A stretch of DNA of 64,000 nt from Antedon mediterranea. Taxonomy: Eukaryota > Echinodermata > Crinoidea > Comatulida > Antedonidae. The position numbers were made by a program, and so were the translations under genes. The notes under the pieces were generated by a model that worked only from the letters and a program-made list of their open reading frames with translations, ran no database searches and was not told the origin of the DNA. The stretch covers positions 62,001-126,000 of the forward strand of contig NW_027306095.1 in assembly GCF_964355755.1 (NCBI RefSeq), given 5' to 3'. This document shows positions 25,901 through 39,800 of the stretch, in pieces (within the stretch, counting starts at the first letter, position 1; every line of letters starts with the position of its first letter).

Positions 25901-28900
25901 AAACCATTTAGTGCATTTCGATGAAACTTGATTACACAAAAACATCAAAGTGCTTAAAATCACATTTGAAACCGTTTTAGACCATTTTGAGAATTTCGAT
26001 AAAACTTTTCACACAAAACATTAAAGTGCACAAAATAGCTTTAAATCGCATTTGCAGACGTTTTAGACCATTTTGTGCATTTCGATGAAACTTGATTACA
26101 CAAAAATATCAAAGTGCTTAAAATCACATTTGAAACCGTTTTAGACCATTTTGAGCATTTCGATAAAACTTTTCACAAAAAACATTAAAGTGCACAAAAT
26201 AGCAAACTTTTTACACAAAAAAAAATTAAAGTGCACAAAAGAGCTCCAAATCGCATTTGGAGACGTTTTAGACCATTTTGTGCATTTCGAAAAAACTTTT
26301 CACTCAAAAACATCAAAGTGCATACAATAGCTTAATATCGTATTTGGAGACGTTTTAGACAATTTTGTGCATTTCGATGAAACTTTTCACAAAAAAACAT
26401 CAAAGTGCACAAAATAGCTTCAAATCGCATTTAGAGACGTTTTAGACCATTTTGTGCATTTCGATGAAACTTTTCACAAAAAAACATCAAAGTGCACAAA
26501 ATAGCTTCAAATCGCATTTAGAGACGTTTTAGACCATTTTGTGCATTTCGATGAAACTTTTCACACAAAAACATCAAAGTGCACAAAATAGCTTCAAATC
26601 GCATTTAGAGACGTTTTAGACCATTTTGTGCATTTCGATGAAACTTTTCACAAAAAAACATCAAAGTGCACAAAATAGCTTCAAATCGCATTTGGAGACG
26701 TTTTAGACCATTTTGTGCATTTCGATGAAACTTTTCACACAAAAACATCAAAGTGCACAAAATAGCTTCAAATCGCATTTAGAGACGTTTTAGACCATTT
26801 TGTGCATTTCGATGAAACTTTTCACAAAAAAACATCAAAGTGCACAAAATAGCTTCAAATCGCATTTGGAGACGTTTTAGACCATTTTGAGCATTTCGAT
26901 GAAACTTGATTACACAAAAATATCAAAGTGCTTAAAATCACATTTGAAACCGTTTTAGACCATTTTGAGCATTTCGATAAAACTTTTCACACAAAACATC
27001 AAAGTGCACAAAATAACTTCAAATCGCATTTGGAGACGTTTTAGACCATTTTGTGCATTTCGAATAAACTTTTCACACAAAAACATCAAAGTGCACAAAA
27101 TAGCTTCAAATCGCATTTGGAGACGTTTTAGACCATGTTGTGCATTTCGAAAAAACTTGATTACACAAAAATATCAAAGTGCTTAAAATCACATTTGAAA
27201 CCGTTTTAGACAATTTTGAGCATTTCGATAAAACTTTTCACACAAAACATTAAAGTGCACAAAATAGCAAACTTTTTACACAAAACATCAAAGTGCACAA
27301 AAGAGCTCCAAATCGCATTTGGAGACGTTTTAGACCATTTTGTGCATTTCGAAAAAACTTTTCACTCAAAAACATCAAAGTGCATACAATAGCTTAATAT
27401 CGTATTTGGAGACGTTTTAGACAATTTTGTGCATTTCGATGAAACTTTTCACACAAAAACATCAAAGTGCACAAAATAGCTTCAAATCGCATTTGCAGAC
27501 GTTTTAAACCATTTAGTGCATTTCGATGAAACTTGATTACACAAAAACATCAAAGTGCTTAAAATCACATTTGAAACCGTTTTAGACCATTTTGAGAATT
27601 TCGATAAAACTTTTCACACAAAACATTAAAGTGCACAAAATAGCTTTAAATCGCATTTGCAGACGTTTTAGACCATTTTGTGCATTTCGATGAAACTTGA
27701 TTACACAAAAATATCAAAGTGCTTAAAATCGCATTTGAAACCGTTTTAGACCATTTTGAGCATTTCGATAAAACTTTTCACACAAAACATCAAAGTGCAC
27801 AAAATAACTTCAAATCGCAATTGGAGACGTTTTAGACCATTTTGTGCATTTCGATGAAACTTTTCACACAAAAACGACAAAGTGCACAAAATAGCTTCAA
27901 ATCGCATTTAGAGACGTTTTAGACAATTTTATACATTTCGATGAAACTGGATTACACAAAACATCAAAGTGCACAAAATAGCTTCAAATCGCATTTAGAG
28001 ACGTTTTAGACCATTTTGTGCATTTCGATGAAACTTTTCACAAAAAAACATCAAAGTGCACAAAATAGCTTCAAATCGCATTTGGAGACGTTTTAGACCA
28101 TTTTGAGCATTTCGATGAAACTTGATTACACAAAAATATCAAAGTGCTTAAAATCACATTTGAAACCGTTTTAGACCATTTTGAGCATTTCGATAAAACT
28201 TTTCACACAAAACATCAAAGTGCACAAAATAACTTCAAATCGCATTTGGAGACGTTTTAGACCATTTTGTGCATTTCGAATAAACTTTTCACACAAAAAC
28301 ATCAAAGTGCACAAAATAGCTTCAAATCGCATTTGGAGACGTTTTAGACCATGTTGTGCATTTCGAAAAAACTTGATTACACAAAAATATCAAAGTGCTT
28401 AAAATCACATTTGAAACCGTTTTAGACAATTTTGAGCATTTCGATAAAACTTTTCACACAAAACATTAAAGTGCACAAAATAGCAAACTTTTTACACAAA
28501 ACATCAAAGTGCACAAAAGAGCTCCAAATCGCATTTGGAGACGTTTTAGACCATTTTGTGCATTTCGAAAAAACTTTTCACTCAAAAACATCAAAGTGCA
28601 TACAATAGCTTAATATCGTATTTGGAGACGTTTTAGACAATTTTGTGCATTTCGATGAAACTTTTCACACAAAAACATCAAAGTGCACAAAATAGCTTCA
28701 AATCGCATTTGCAGACGTTTTAAACCATTTAGTGCATTTCGATGAAACTTGATTACACAAAAACATCAAAGTGCTTAAAATCACATTTGAAACCGTTTTA
28801 GACCATTTTGAGAATTTCGATAAAACTTTTCACACAAAACATTAAAGTGCACAAAATAGCTTTAAATCGCATTTGCAGACGTTTTAGACCATTTTGTGCA

Positions 28901-29471
28901 TTTCGATGAAACTTGATTACACAAAAATATCAAAGTGCTTAAAATCACATTTGAAACCGTTTTAGACCATTTTGAGCATTTCGATAAAACTTTTCACACA
29001 AAACATCAAAGTGCACAAAATAACTTCAAATCGCAATTGGAGACGTTTTAGACCATTTTGTGCATTTCGATGAAACTTTTCACACAAAAACGACAAAGTG
29101 CACAAAATAGCTTCAAATCGCATTTAGAGACGTTTTAGACAATTTTATACATTTCGATGAAACTGGATTACACAAAACATCAAAGTGCACAAAATTGCTT
29201 CAAATCGCATTTGGAGACGTTTTAGACCATTTTGTGCATTTCGAAAAAACTTTTCACACAAAAACGACAAAGTGCACAAAATAGCTTCAAATCGCATTTG
29301 CAGACGTTTTAGACCATTTTGTGCATTTCGATGAAACTTTTCACACAAAAACATCAAAGTGCACAAAATTGCTTCAAATCGCATTTGGAGACGTTTTAGA
29401 CCATTTTGAGCATTTCGATGAAACTTTTCACACAAAAACGACAAAGTGCACAAAATAGCTTCAAATCGCAT

Positions 29472-31057
29472 TTAGAGACGTTTTAGACAATTTTGTGCCT
29501 TTCGATGAAACTTTTCACAAAAAAACATCAAAGTGCACAAAATAGCTTCAAATCGCATTTGCAGACGTTTTAGACCATTTTGTGCATTTCGATGAAACTT
29601 TTCACACAAAAACATCAAAGTGCACAAAATTGCTTCAAATCGCATTTGGAGACGTTTTAGACCATTTTGAGCATTTCGATGAAACTTTTCACACAAAAAC
29701 GACAAAGTGCACAAAATAGCTTCAAATCGCATTTAGAGACGTTTTAGACCATTTTGTGCATTTCGATGAAACTTTTCACAAAAAAACATCAAAGTGCACA
29801 AAATAGCTTCAAATCGCATTTAGAGACGTTTTAGACCATTTTGTGCATTTCGATGAAACTTTTCACACAAAAACATCAAAGTGCACAAAATAGCTTCAAA
29901 TCGCATTTAGAGACGTTTTAGACCATTTTGAGCATTTCGATGAAACTTTTCACACAAAAACGACAAAGTGCACAAAATAGCTTCAAATCGCATTTAGAGA
30001 CGTTTTAGACAATTTTGTGCCTTTCGATGAAACTTTTCACAAAAAAACATCAAAGTGCACAAAATAGCTTCAAATCGCATTTGCAGACGTTTTAGACCAT
30101 TTTGTGCATTTCGATGAAACTTTTCACACAAAAACATCAAAGTGCACAAAATTGCTTCAAATCGCATTTGGAGACGTTTTAGACCATTTTGTGCATTTCG
30201 AAAAAACTTTTCACACAAAAACGACAAAGTGCACAAAATAGCTTCAAATCGCATTTGCAGACGTTTTAGACCATTTTGTGCATTTCGATGAAACTTTTCA
30301 CACAAAAACATCAAAGTGCACAAAATTGCTTCAAATCGCATTTGGAGACGTTTTAGACCATTTTGAGCATTTCGATGAAACTTTTCACACAAAAACGACA
30401 AAGTGCACAAAATAGCTTCAAATCGCATTTAGAGACGTTTTAGACAATTTTGTGCCTTTCGATGAAACTTTTCACAAAAAAACATCAAAGTGCACAAAAT
30501 AGCTTCAAATCGCATTTGCAGACGTTTTAGACCATTTTGTGCATTTCGATGAAACTTTTCACACAAAAACATCAAAGTGCACAAAATTGCTTCAAATCGC
30601 ATTTGGAGACGTTTTAGACCATTTTGAGCATTTCGATGAAACTTTTCACACAAAAACGACAAAGTGCACAAAATAGCTTCAAATCGCATTTAGAGACGTT
30701 TTAGACCATTTTGTGCATTTCGATGAAACTTTTCACAAAAAAACATCAAAGTGCACAAAATAGCTTCAAATCGCATTTAGAGACGTTTTAGACCATTTTG
30801 TGCATTTCGATGAAACTTTTCACACAAAAACATCAAAGTGCACAAAATAGCTTCAAATCGCATTTAGAGACGTTTTAGACCATTTTGAGCATTTCGATGA
30901 AACTTTTCACACAAAAACGACAAAGTGCACAAAATAGCTTCAAATCGCATTTAGAGACGTTTTAGACAATTTTGTGCCTTTCGATGAAACTTTTCACAAA
31001 AAAACATCAAAGTGCACAAAATTGCTTCAAATCGCATTTGGAGACGTTTTAGACAAT
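29472..31057 (+). repeat. Local tandem duplication, period 957 bp (11 x 87)
   Basis: The block starting 29472 recurs at 30429, and the sub-block at 29994 recurs at 30951, both exactly 957 bp apart. The collinear stretch includes the gtgcctttcg variant followed by cacaaaaaaacatc. Because 957 is 11 whole monomers, this is a register-preserving exchange. Collinearity is lost after about 31,050, where the second copy has a shortened run. Confidence 0.8.
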
Positions 31058-31461
31058 TTTGTGCCTTTCGATAAAACTTTTCACACAAAAACATCAAAGT
31101 GCACAAAATTGCTTCAAATCGCATTTGGAGACGTTTTAGACCATTTTGAGCATTTCGATGAAACTTTTCACACAAAAACGACAAAGTGCACAAAATAGCT
31201 TCAAATCGCATTTAGAGACGTTTTAGACCATTTTGTGCATTTCGATGAAACTTTTCACAAAAAAAAATCAAAGTGCACAAAATAGCTTCAAATCGCATTT
31301 AGAGACGTTTTAGACCATTTTGTGCATTTCGATGAAACTTTTCACACAAAAACATCAAAGTGCACAAAATAGCTTCAAATCGCATTTAGAGACGTTTTAG
31401 ACCATTTTGTGCATTTCGATGAAACTTTTCACACAAAAACATCAAAGTGCACAAAATAGCT

Positions 31462-32020
31462 TCAAATCGCATTTGGAGACGTTTTAGACCATGTTGTGCA
31501 TTTCGAAAAAACTTGATTACACAAAAACATCAAAGTGCTTAAAATCACATTTGAAACCGTTTTAGACCATTTTGAGAATTTCGATAAAACTTTTACACAA
31601 AACATTAAAGTGAACAAAATAGCTTTAAATCGCATTTGCAGACGTTTTAGACCATTTTGTGCATTTCGATGAAACTGGATTACACAAAACATCAAAGTGC
31701 ACAAAATAGCTTCAAATCGCATTTGGAGACGTTTTAGACCATTTTGTGCATTTCGAAAAAACTTTTCACACAAAAACGACAAAGTGCACAAAATAGCTTC
31801 AAATCACATTTGAAACCGTTTTAGACCATTTTGAGAATTTCGATAAAACTTTTACACAAAACATTAAAGTGCACAAAATAGCTTTAAATCGCATTTGCAG
31901 ACGTTTTAGACCATTTTGTGCATTTCGATGAAACTTGATTACACAAAAATATCAAAGTGCTTAAAATCACATTTGAAACCGTTTTAGACCATTTTGAGCA
32001 TTTCGATAAAACTTTTCACA
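31462..32020 (+). repeat. Module with twin 2-bp-deleted units and an A/B hybrid monomer
   Basis: Two units read acttttacacaaaac (near 31589 and 31848) instead of acttttcacacaaaac. Between them, at about 31790-31815, an A-type head (atagcttcaaatc) runs directly into a B-type core (acatttgaaaccg), a hybrid that implies recombination between monomer classes. The same module recurs from about 61211 and from about 63450. Confidence 0.8.
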
Positions 32021-32725
32021 CAAAACATCAAAGTGCACAAAATAACTTCAAATCGCAATTGGAGACGTTTTAGACCATTTTGTGCATTTCGATGAAACTT
32101 TTCACACAAAAACGACAAAGTGCACAAAATAGCTTCAAATCGCATTTAGAGACGTTTTAGACAATTTTGTACATTTCGATGAAACTGGATTACACAAAAC
32201 ATCAAAGTGCACAAAATTGCTTCAAATCGCATTTGGAGACGTTTTAGACCATTTTGTGCATTTCGAAAAAACTTTTCACACAAAAACGACAAAGTGCACA
32301 AAATAGCTTCAAATCGCATTTGCAGACGTTTTAGACCATTTTGTGCATTTCGATGAAACTTTTCACACAAAAACATCAAAGTGCACAAAATTGCTTCAAA
32401 TCGCATTTGGAGACGTTTTAGACAATTTTGTGCCTTTCGATAAAACTTTTCACACAAAAACGACAAAGTGCACAAAATAGCTTCAAATCGCATTTGCAGA
32501 CGTTTTAGACCATTTTGTGCATTTCGATGAAACTTTTCACACAAAAACATCAAAGTGCACAAAATTGCTTCAAATCGCATTTGGAGACGTTTTAGACCAT
32601 TTTGAGCATTTCGATGAAACTTTTCACACAAAAACGACAAAGTCCACAAAATAGCTTCAAATCGCATTTAGAGACGTTTTAGACCATTTTGTGCATTTCG
32701 ATGAAACTTTTCACAAAAAAACATC

Positions 32726-32772
32726 AAAGTGCACAAAATAGCTTCAAATCGCATTTGAACTTTGTGCACTTT
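32726..32772. other. Orientation switch 3 (F2 to R2) within a composite foldback
   Basis: The outer arms aaagtgcacaaa (32726-32737) and tttgtgcacttt (32761-32772) are perfect 12-bp complements. Inside, 32743-32759 forms ttcaaat-cgc-atttgaa, a 7-bp stem with a 3-nt loop. The orientation flip lies near 32758-32763. Just beyond it the first R monomer lacks about 9 bp (cacttttt instead of cactttgatgttttt). This differs from the F-to-R join at 7704. Confidence 0.85.
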
Positions 32773-33853
32773 TTGTGAAAAGTTTCATCGAAATGCACAA
32801 AATGGTCTAAAACGTCTCTAAATGCGATTTGAAGCTATTTTGTGCACTTTGATGTTTTTGTGTGAAAAGTTTCACCAAAATGCACAAAATGGTCTAAAAC
32901 GTCTCTAAATGCGATTTGAAGCTATTTTGTGCACTTTGATGTTTTTTTGTGAAAAGTTTCATCGAAATGCACAAAATGGTCTAAAACGTCTCTAAATGCG
33001 ATTTGAAGCTATTTTGTGCACTTTGTCGTTTTTGTGTGAAAAATTTCATCGAAATGCTCAAAATGGTCTAAAACGTCTCCAAATGCGATTTGAAGCAATT
33101 TTGTGCAATTTGATGTTTTTGTGTGAAAAGTTTCATCGAAATGCACAAAATGGTCTAAAACGTCTCCAAATGCGATTTGAAGCTATTTTGTGCACTTTGA
33201 TGTTTTTTTGTGAAAAGTTTCATCGAAATGCACAAAATTGTCTAAAACGTCTCTAAATCCGATTTGAAGCTATTTTGTGCACTTTGTCGTTTTTGTGTGA
33301 AAAGTTTCGTCGAAATGCTCAAAATGGTCTAAAACGTCTCCAAATGCGATTTGAAGCAATTTTGTGCACTTTGATGTTTTTGTGTGAAAAGTTTCATCGA
33401 AATGCACAAAATGGTCTAAAACGTCTGCAAATGCGATTTGAAGCTATTTTGTGCACTTTGTCGTTTTTGTGTGAAAAGTTTTTTCGAAATGCACAAAATG
33501 GTCTAAAACGTCTCCAATTGCGATTTGAAGTTATTTTGTGCACTTTGGTGTTTTGTGTGAAAAGTTTTATCGAAATGCTCAAAATGGTCTAAAACGGTTT
33601 CAAATGTGATTTTAAGCACTTTGATATTTTTGTGTAATCAAGTTTCATCGAAATGCACAAAATGGTCTAAAACGTCTGCAAATGCGATTTAAAGCTATTT
33701 TGTGCACTTTAATGTTTTGTGTGAAAAGTTTTATCGAAATTCTCAAAATGGTCTAAAACGGTTTCAAATGTGATTTTAAGCACTTTGAGGTTTTTGTGTA
33801 ATCAAGTTTCATCGAAATGCACAAAATGGTTTAAAACGTCTGCAAATGCGATT

Positions 33854-33857
33854 TGAA
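33854..33857. other. Empty LINE target site in inverted block R2
   Basis: tgaa here (ttca on the other strand) sits in the inverted equivalent of the LINE-bearing monomer, flanked by ggtttaaaacgtctgc (the taaacc variant). It lies about 210 bp from a truncated-unit cassette, as in F1. The site is uninterrupted. Confidence 0.65.
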
Positions 33858-36800
33858 GCTATTTTGTGCACTTTGATGTTTTTGTGTGAAAAGTTTCATC
33901 GAAATGCACAAAATTGTCTAAAACGTCTCCAAATACGATATTAAGCTATTGTATGCACTTTGATGTTTTTGAGTGAAAAGTTTTTTCGAAATGCACAAAA
34001 TGGTCTAAAACGTCTCCCAATGCGATTTGGAGCTCTTTTGTGCACTTTGATGTTTTGTGTAAAAAGTTTGCTATTTTGTGCACTTTAATGTTTTGTGTGA
34101 AAAGTTTTATCGAAATGCTCAAAATTGTCTAAAACGGTTTCAAATGTGATTTTAAGCACTTTGATATTTTTGTGTAATCAAGTTTTTTCGAAATGCACAA
34201 CATGGTCTAAAACGTCTCCAAATGCGATTTAAATCTATTTTGTGCACTTTGATGTTTTTGTGTGAAAAGTTTCATCGAAATACACAAAATGGTCTAAAAC
34301 GTCTCTAAATGCGATTTGAAGCTATTTTGTACACTTTGATGTTTTTGTGTGTAAAGTTTTATCGAAATTCTCAAAATGGTCTAAAACAGTTTCAAATGTG
34401 ATTTTAAGCACTTTGATGTTTTTGTGTAATCAAGTTTCATCGAAATGCACAAAATGGTTTAAAACGTCTGCAAATGCGATTTGAAGCTATTTTGTGCACT
34501 TTGATGTTTTTGTGTGAAAAGTTTCATCGAAATGCACAAAATTGTCTAAAACGTCTCCAAATACGATATTAAGCTATTGTATGCACTTTGATGTTTTTGA
34601 GTGAAAAGTTTTTTCGAAATGCACAAAATGGTCTAAAACGTCTCCCAATGCGATTTGGAGCTCTTTTGTGCACTTTGATGTTTTGTGTAAAAAGTTTGCT
34701 ATTTTGTGCACTTTAATGTTTTGTGTGAAAAGTTTTATCGAAATGCTCAAAATTGTCTAAAACGGTTTCAAATATGATTTTAAGCACTTTGATATTTTTG
34801 TGTAATCAAGTTTTTTCGAAATGCACAACATGGTCTAAAACGTCTCCAAATGCGATTTGAAGCTATTTTGTGCACTTTGATGTTTTTGTGTGAAAAGTTT
34901 CATCGAAATACACAAAATGGTCTAAAACGTCTCTAAATGCGATTTGAAGCTATTTTGTGCACTTTGATGTTTTTGTGTGAAAAGTTTCATCGAAATGCAC
35001 AAAATGGTCTAAAACGTCTCTAAATGCGATTTCAAGCTATTTTGTGCACTTTGATGTTTTTGTGTGAAAAGTTTCATCGAAATGCACAAAATTGTCTAAA
35101 ACGTCTCCAAATACGATATTAAGCTATTGTATGCACTTTGTTGTTTTTGAGTGAAAAGTTTTTTCGAAATGCACAAAATTGTCTAAAACGTCCCCAAATG
35201 CGATTTGGAGCTCTTTTGTGCACTTTGATGTTTTGTGTAAAAAGTTTGCTATTTTGTGCACTTTAATGTTTTGTGTGAAAAGTTTTATCGAAATGCTCAA
35301 AATTGTCTAAAACGGTTTCAAATGTGATTTTAAGCACTTTGATATTTTTGTGTAATCAAGTTTTTTCGAAATGCACAACATGGTCTAAAACGTCTCCAAA
35401 TGCAATTTGAAGCTATTTTGTGCACTTTGATGTTTTTGTGTGAAAAGTTTCATCGAAATGCACAAAATGGTCTAAAACGTCTCTAAATGCGATTTGAAGC
35501 TATTTTGTGCACTTTGTCGTTTTTGTGTGAAAAGTTTTTTCGAAATGCACAAAATGGTCTAAAACGTCTCCAATTGCGATTTGAAGTTATTTTGTGCACT
35601 TTGATGTTTTGTGTGAAAAGTTTTATCGAAATGCTCAAAATGGTCTAAAACGGTTTCAAATGTGATTTTAAGCACTTTGATGTTTTTGTGTAATCAAGTT
35701 TCATCGAAATGCACAAAATGGTTTAAAACGTCTGCAAATGCGATTTGAAGCTATTTTGTGCACTTTGATGTTTTTGTGTGAAAAGTTTCATCGAAATGCA
35801 CAAAATTGTCTAAAACGTCTCCAAATACGATATTAAGCTATTATATGCACTTTGATGTTTTTGAGTGAAAAGTTTTTTCGAAATGCACAAAATGTTCTAA
35901 AACGTCTCCAAATGCCATTTGGAGCTCTTTTGTGCACTTTAATTTTTTTTGTGTAAAAAGTTTTCTATTTTGTGCACTTTTAATGTTTTGTGTGAAAAGT
36001 TTTATCGAAATGCTCAAAATTGTCTAAAACGGTTTCAAATGTGATTTTAAGCACTTTGATATTTTTGTGTAATCAAGTTTTTTCGAAATGCACAACATGG
36101 TCTAAAACGTCTCCAAATGCGATTTGAAGCTATTCTGTGCACTTCGATGTTTTTTTGTGAAAAGTTTCATCGAAATGCACAAAAATAGTCTAAAACGTCT
36201 GCAAATGCGATTTGAAGCTATTTTATGCACTTTGATGTTTTTTTGTGAAAAGTTTCATCGAAAGGCACAAAATTGTCTAAAACGTCTCTAAATGCGATTT
36301 GAAGCTATTTTGTGCACTTTGTCGTTTTTGTGTGAAAAGTTTCATCGAAATGCTCAAAATGGTCTAAAACGTCTCCAAATGCGATTTGAAGCAATTTTGT
36401 GCACTTTGATGTTTTTGTTTGAAAAGTTTCATCGAAATGCACAAAATGGTCTAAAACGTCTGCAAATGCGATTTGAAGCTATTTTGTGCACTTTGTCGTT
36501 TTTGTGTGAAAAGTTTTTTCGAAATGCACAAAATGGTCTAAAACGTCTCCAAATGCGATTTGAAGCAATTTTGTGCACTTTGATGTTTTGTGTAATCCAG
36601 TTTCATCGAAATGTACAAAATTGTCTAAAACGTCTCTAAATGCGATTTGAAGCTATTTTGGGCACCTTGTCGTTTTTGTGTGAAAAGTTTCATCGAAATT
36701 CACAAAATGGTCTAAAACGTCTCCAATTGCGATTTGAAGTTATTTTGTGCACTTTGATGTTTTGTGTGAAAAGTTTTATCGAAATGCTCAAAATGGTCTA

Positions 36801-39800
36801 AAACGGTTTCAAATGTGATTTTAAGCACTTTGATATTTTTGTGTAATCAAGTTTCATCGAAATTCACAAAATGGTCTAAAACGTCTGCAAATGCGATTTA
36901 AAGCTATTTTGTGCACTTTAATGTTTTGTGTGAAAAGTTTTATCGAAATTCTCAAAATGGTCTAAAACGGTTTCAAATGTGATTTTAAGCACTTTGATGT
37001 TTTTGTGTAATCAAGTTTCATCGAAATGCACTAAATGGTTTAAAACGTCTGCAATTGCGATTTGAAGCTATTTTGTGCACTTTGATGTTTTTGTGTGAAA
37101 AGTTTCATCGAAATGCACAAAATTGTCTAAAACGTCTCCAAATACGATATTAAGCTATTGTATGCACTTTGATGTTTTTGAGTGAAAAGTTTTTTCGAAA
37201 TGCACAAAATGGTCTAAAACGTCTCCAAATGCGATTTGGAGCTCTTTTGTGCACTTTGATGTTTTGTGTAAAAAGTTTGCTATTTTGTGCACTTTAATGT
37301 TTTGTGTGAAAAGTTTTATCGAAATGCTCAAAATTGTCTAAAACGGTTTTAAATGTGATTTTAAGCACTCTGATATTTTTGTGTAATCAAGTTTTTTCGA
37401 AATGCACAACATGGTCTAAAACGTCTCAAAATGCGATTTGAAGCTATTTTGTGCACTTTGATGTTTTTGTGTGAAAAGTTTCATCGAAATGCACAAAATG
37501 GTCTAAAACGTCTCTAAATGCGATTTGAAGCTATTTTGTGCACTTTGATGTTTTTGTGTGAAAAGTTTCATCGAAATGCACAAAATGGTCTAAAACGTCT
37601 CTAAATGCGATTTGAAGCTATTTTGTGCACTTTGATGTTTTTTTGTGAAAAGTTTCATCGAAATGCACAAAATGGTCTAAAACGTCTCTAAATGCGATTT
37701 GAAGCTATTTTGTGCACTTTGATGTTTTTGTGTGAAAAGTTTCATCGAAATGCACAAAATTGTCTAAAACGTCTCCAAATACGATATTAAGCTATTGTAT
37801 GCACTTTGTTGTTTTTGAGTGAAAAGTTTTTTCGAAATGCACAAAATTGTCTAAAACGTCCCCAAATGCGATTTGGAGCTCTTTTGTGCACTTTGATGTT
37901 TTGTGTAAAAAGTTTGCTATTTTGTGCACTTTAATGTTTTGTGTGAAAAGTTTTATCGAAATGCTCAAAATTGTCTAAAACGGTTTCAAATGTGATTTTA
38001 AGCACTTTGATATTTTTGTGTAATCAAGTTTTTTCGAAAAGCACAACATGGTCTAAAACGTCTCCAAATGCGATTTGAAGCTATTTTGTGCACTTTGATG
38101 TTTTTGTTTGAAAAGTTTCATCGAAATGCACAAAATGGTCTAAAACGTCTCTAAATGCGATTTGAAGCTATTTTGTGCACTTTGTCGTTTTTGTGTGAAA
38201 AGTTTTTTCGAAATGCACAAAATGGTCTAAAACGTCTCCAATTGCGATTTGAAGTTATTTTGTGCACTTTGATGTTTTGTGTGAAAAGTTTTATCGAAAT
38301 GCTCAAAATGGTCTAAAACGGTTTCAAATGTGATTTTAAGCACTCTGATATTTTTGTGTAATCAAGTTTCATCGAAATGCACAAAATGGTCTAAAACGTC
38401 TGCAAATGCGATTTGAAGCTATTTTGTGCACTTTGATGTTTTTGTGTGAAAAGTTTCATCGAAATGCACAAAATTGTCTAAAACGTCTCCAAATACGATA
38501 TTAAGCTATTGTATGCACTTTAATATTTTTGAGTGAAAAGTTTTTTCGAAATGCACAAAATGGTCTAAAACGTCTCTAAATGCGATTTGAAGCTATTTTG
38601 TGCACTTTGTCGTTTTTGTGTGAAAAGTTTCATCGAAATGCTCAAAATGGTCTAAAACGTCTCCAAATGCGATTTGAAGCAATTTTGTGCACTTTGATGT
38701 TTTTGTGTGAAAAGTTTCATCGAAATGCACAAAATGGTCTAAAACGTCTGCAAATGCGATTTGAAGCTATTTTGTGCACTTTGATGTTTTTTTGTGAAAA
38801 GTTTCATCGAAATGTACAAAATTTTCTAAAACGTCTCTAAATGCGATTTGAAGCTATTTTGTGCACTTTGATGTTTTTTTGTGAAAAGTTTCATCGAAAT
38901 GTACAAAATTGTCTAAAACGTCTCTAAATGCGATTTGAAGCTATTTTGTGCACTTTGTCGTTTTTGTGTGAAAAGTTTCATCGAAATGCTCAAAATGGTC
39001 TAAAACGTCTCCAAATGCGATTTGAAGCAATTTTGTGCACTTTGATGTTTTTGTGTGAAAAGTTTAATCGAAATACACAAAATGGTCTAAAACGTCTGCA
39101 AATGCGATTTGAAGCTATTTTGTGCACTTTGTCGTTTTTGTGTGAAAAGTTTTTTCGAAATGCACAAAATGGTCTAAAACGTCTCTAAATGCGATTTGAA
39201 GCAATTTTGTGCACTTTGATGTTTTGTGTAATCCAGTTTCATCGAAATGTACAAAATTGTCTAAAACGTCTCTAAATGCGATTTGAAGCTATTTTGTGCA
39301 CTTTGTCGTTTTTGTGTGAAAAGTTTTTTCGAAATGCACAAAATGGTCTAAAACGTCTCCAATTGCGATTTGAAGTTATTTTGTGCACTTTGATGTTTTG
39401 TGTGAAAAGTTTTATCGAAATGCTCAAAATGGTCTAAAACGGTTTCAAATGTGATTTTAAGCAGTTTGATATTTTTGTGTAATCAAGTTTCATCGAAATG
39501 CACAAAATGGTCTAAAACGTCTGCAAATGCGATTTAAAGCTATTTTGTGCACCTTAATGTTTTGTGTGAAAAGTTTTATCGAAATTCTCAAAATGGTCTA
39601 AAACGGTTTCAAATGTGATTTTAAGCACTTTGATGTTTTTGTGTAATCAAGTTTCATCGAAATGCACAAAATGGTCTAAAACGTCTCCAAATGCGATTTG
39701 AAGCAATTTTGTGCACTTTGATGTTTTGTGTAATCCAGTTTCATCGAAATGTACAAAATTGTCTAAAACGTCTCTAAATGCGATTTGAAGCTATTTTGTG

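Larger units (their letters stand above)
15971..32758 (+). repeat. Satellite block F2, forward orientation
   Basis: This is 16.8 kb of uninterrupted forward satellite. Its first ~4 kb is paralogous to F3 from 50226 (offset 34,255 rising to about 34,610 through gains and losses close to whole 87-bp units) and to the start of F1. It carries the highest density of truncated-unit cassettes (about 11). Near-identical cassette starts occur at 22123, 25360, 26965 and 28181. The segment from 28181 resembles F3 from 58974 at 30,793 bp. The site that holds the LINE in F1 and F3 is empty here. Confidence 0.96.
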
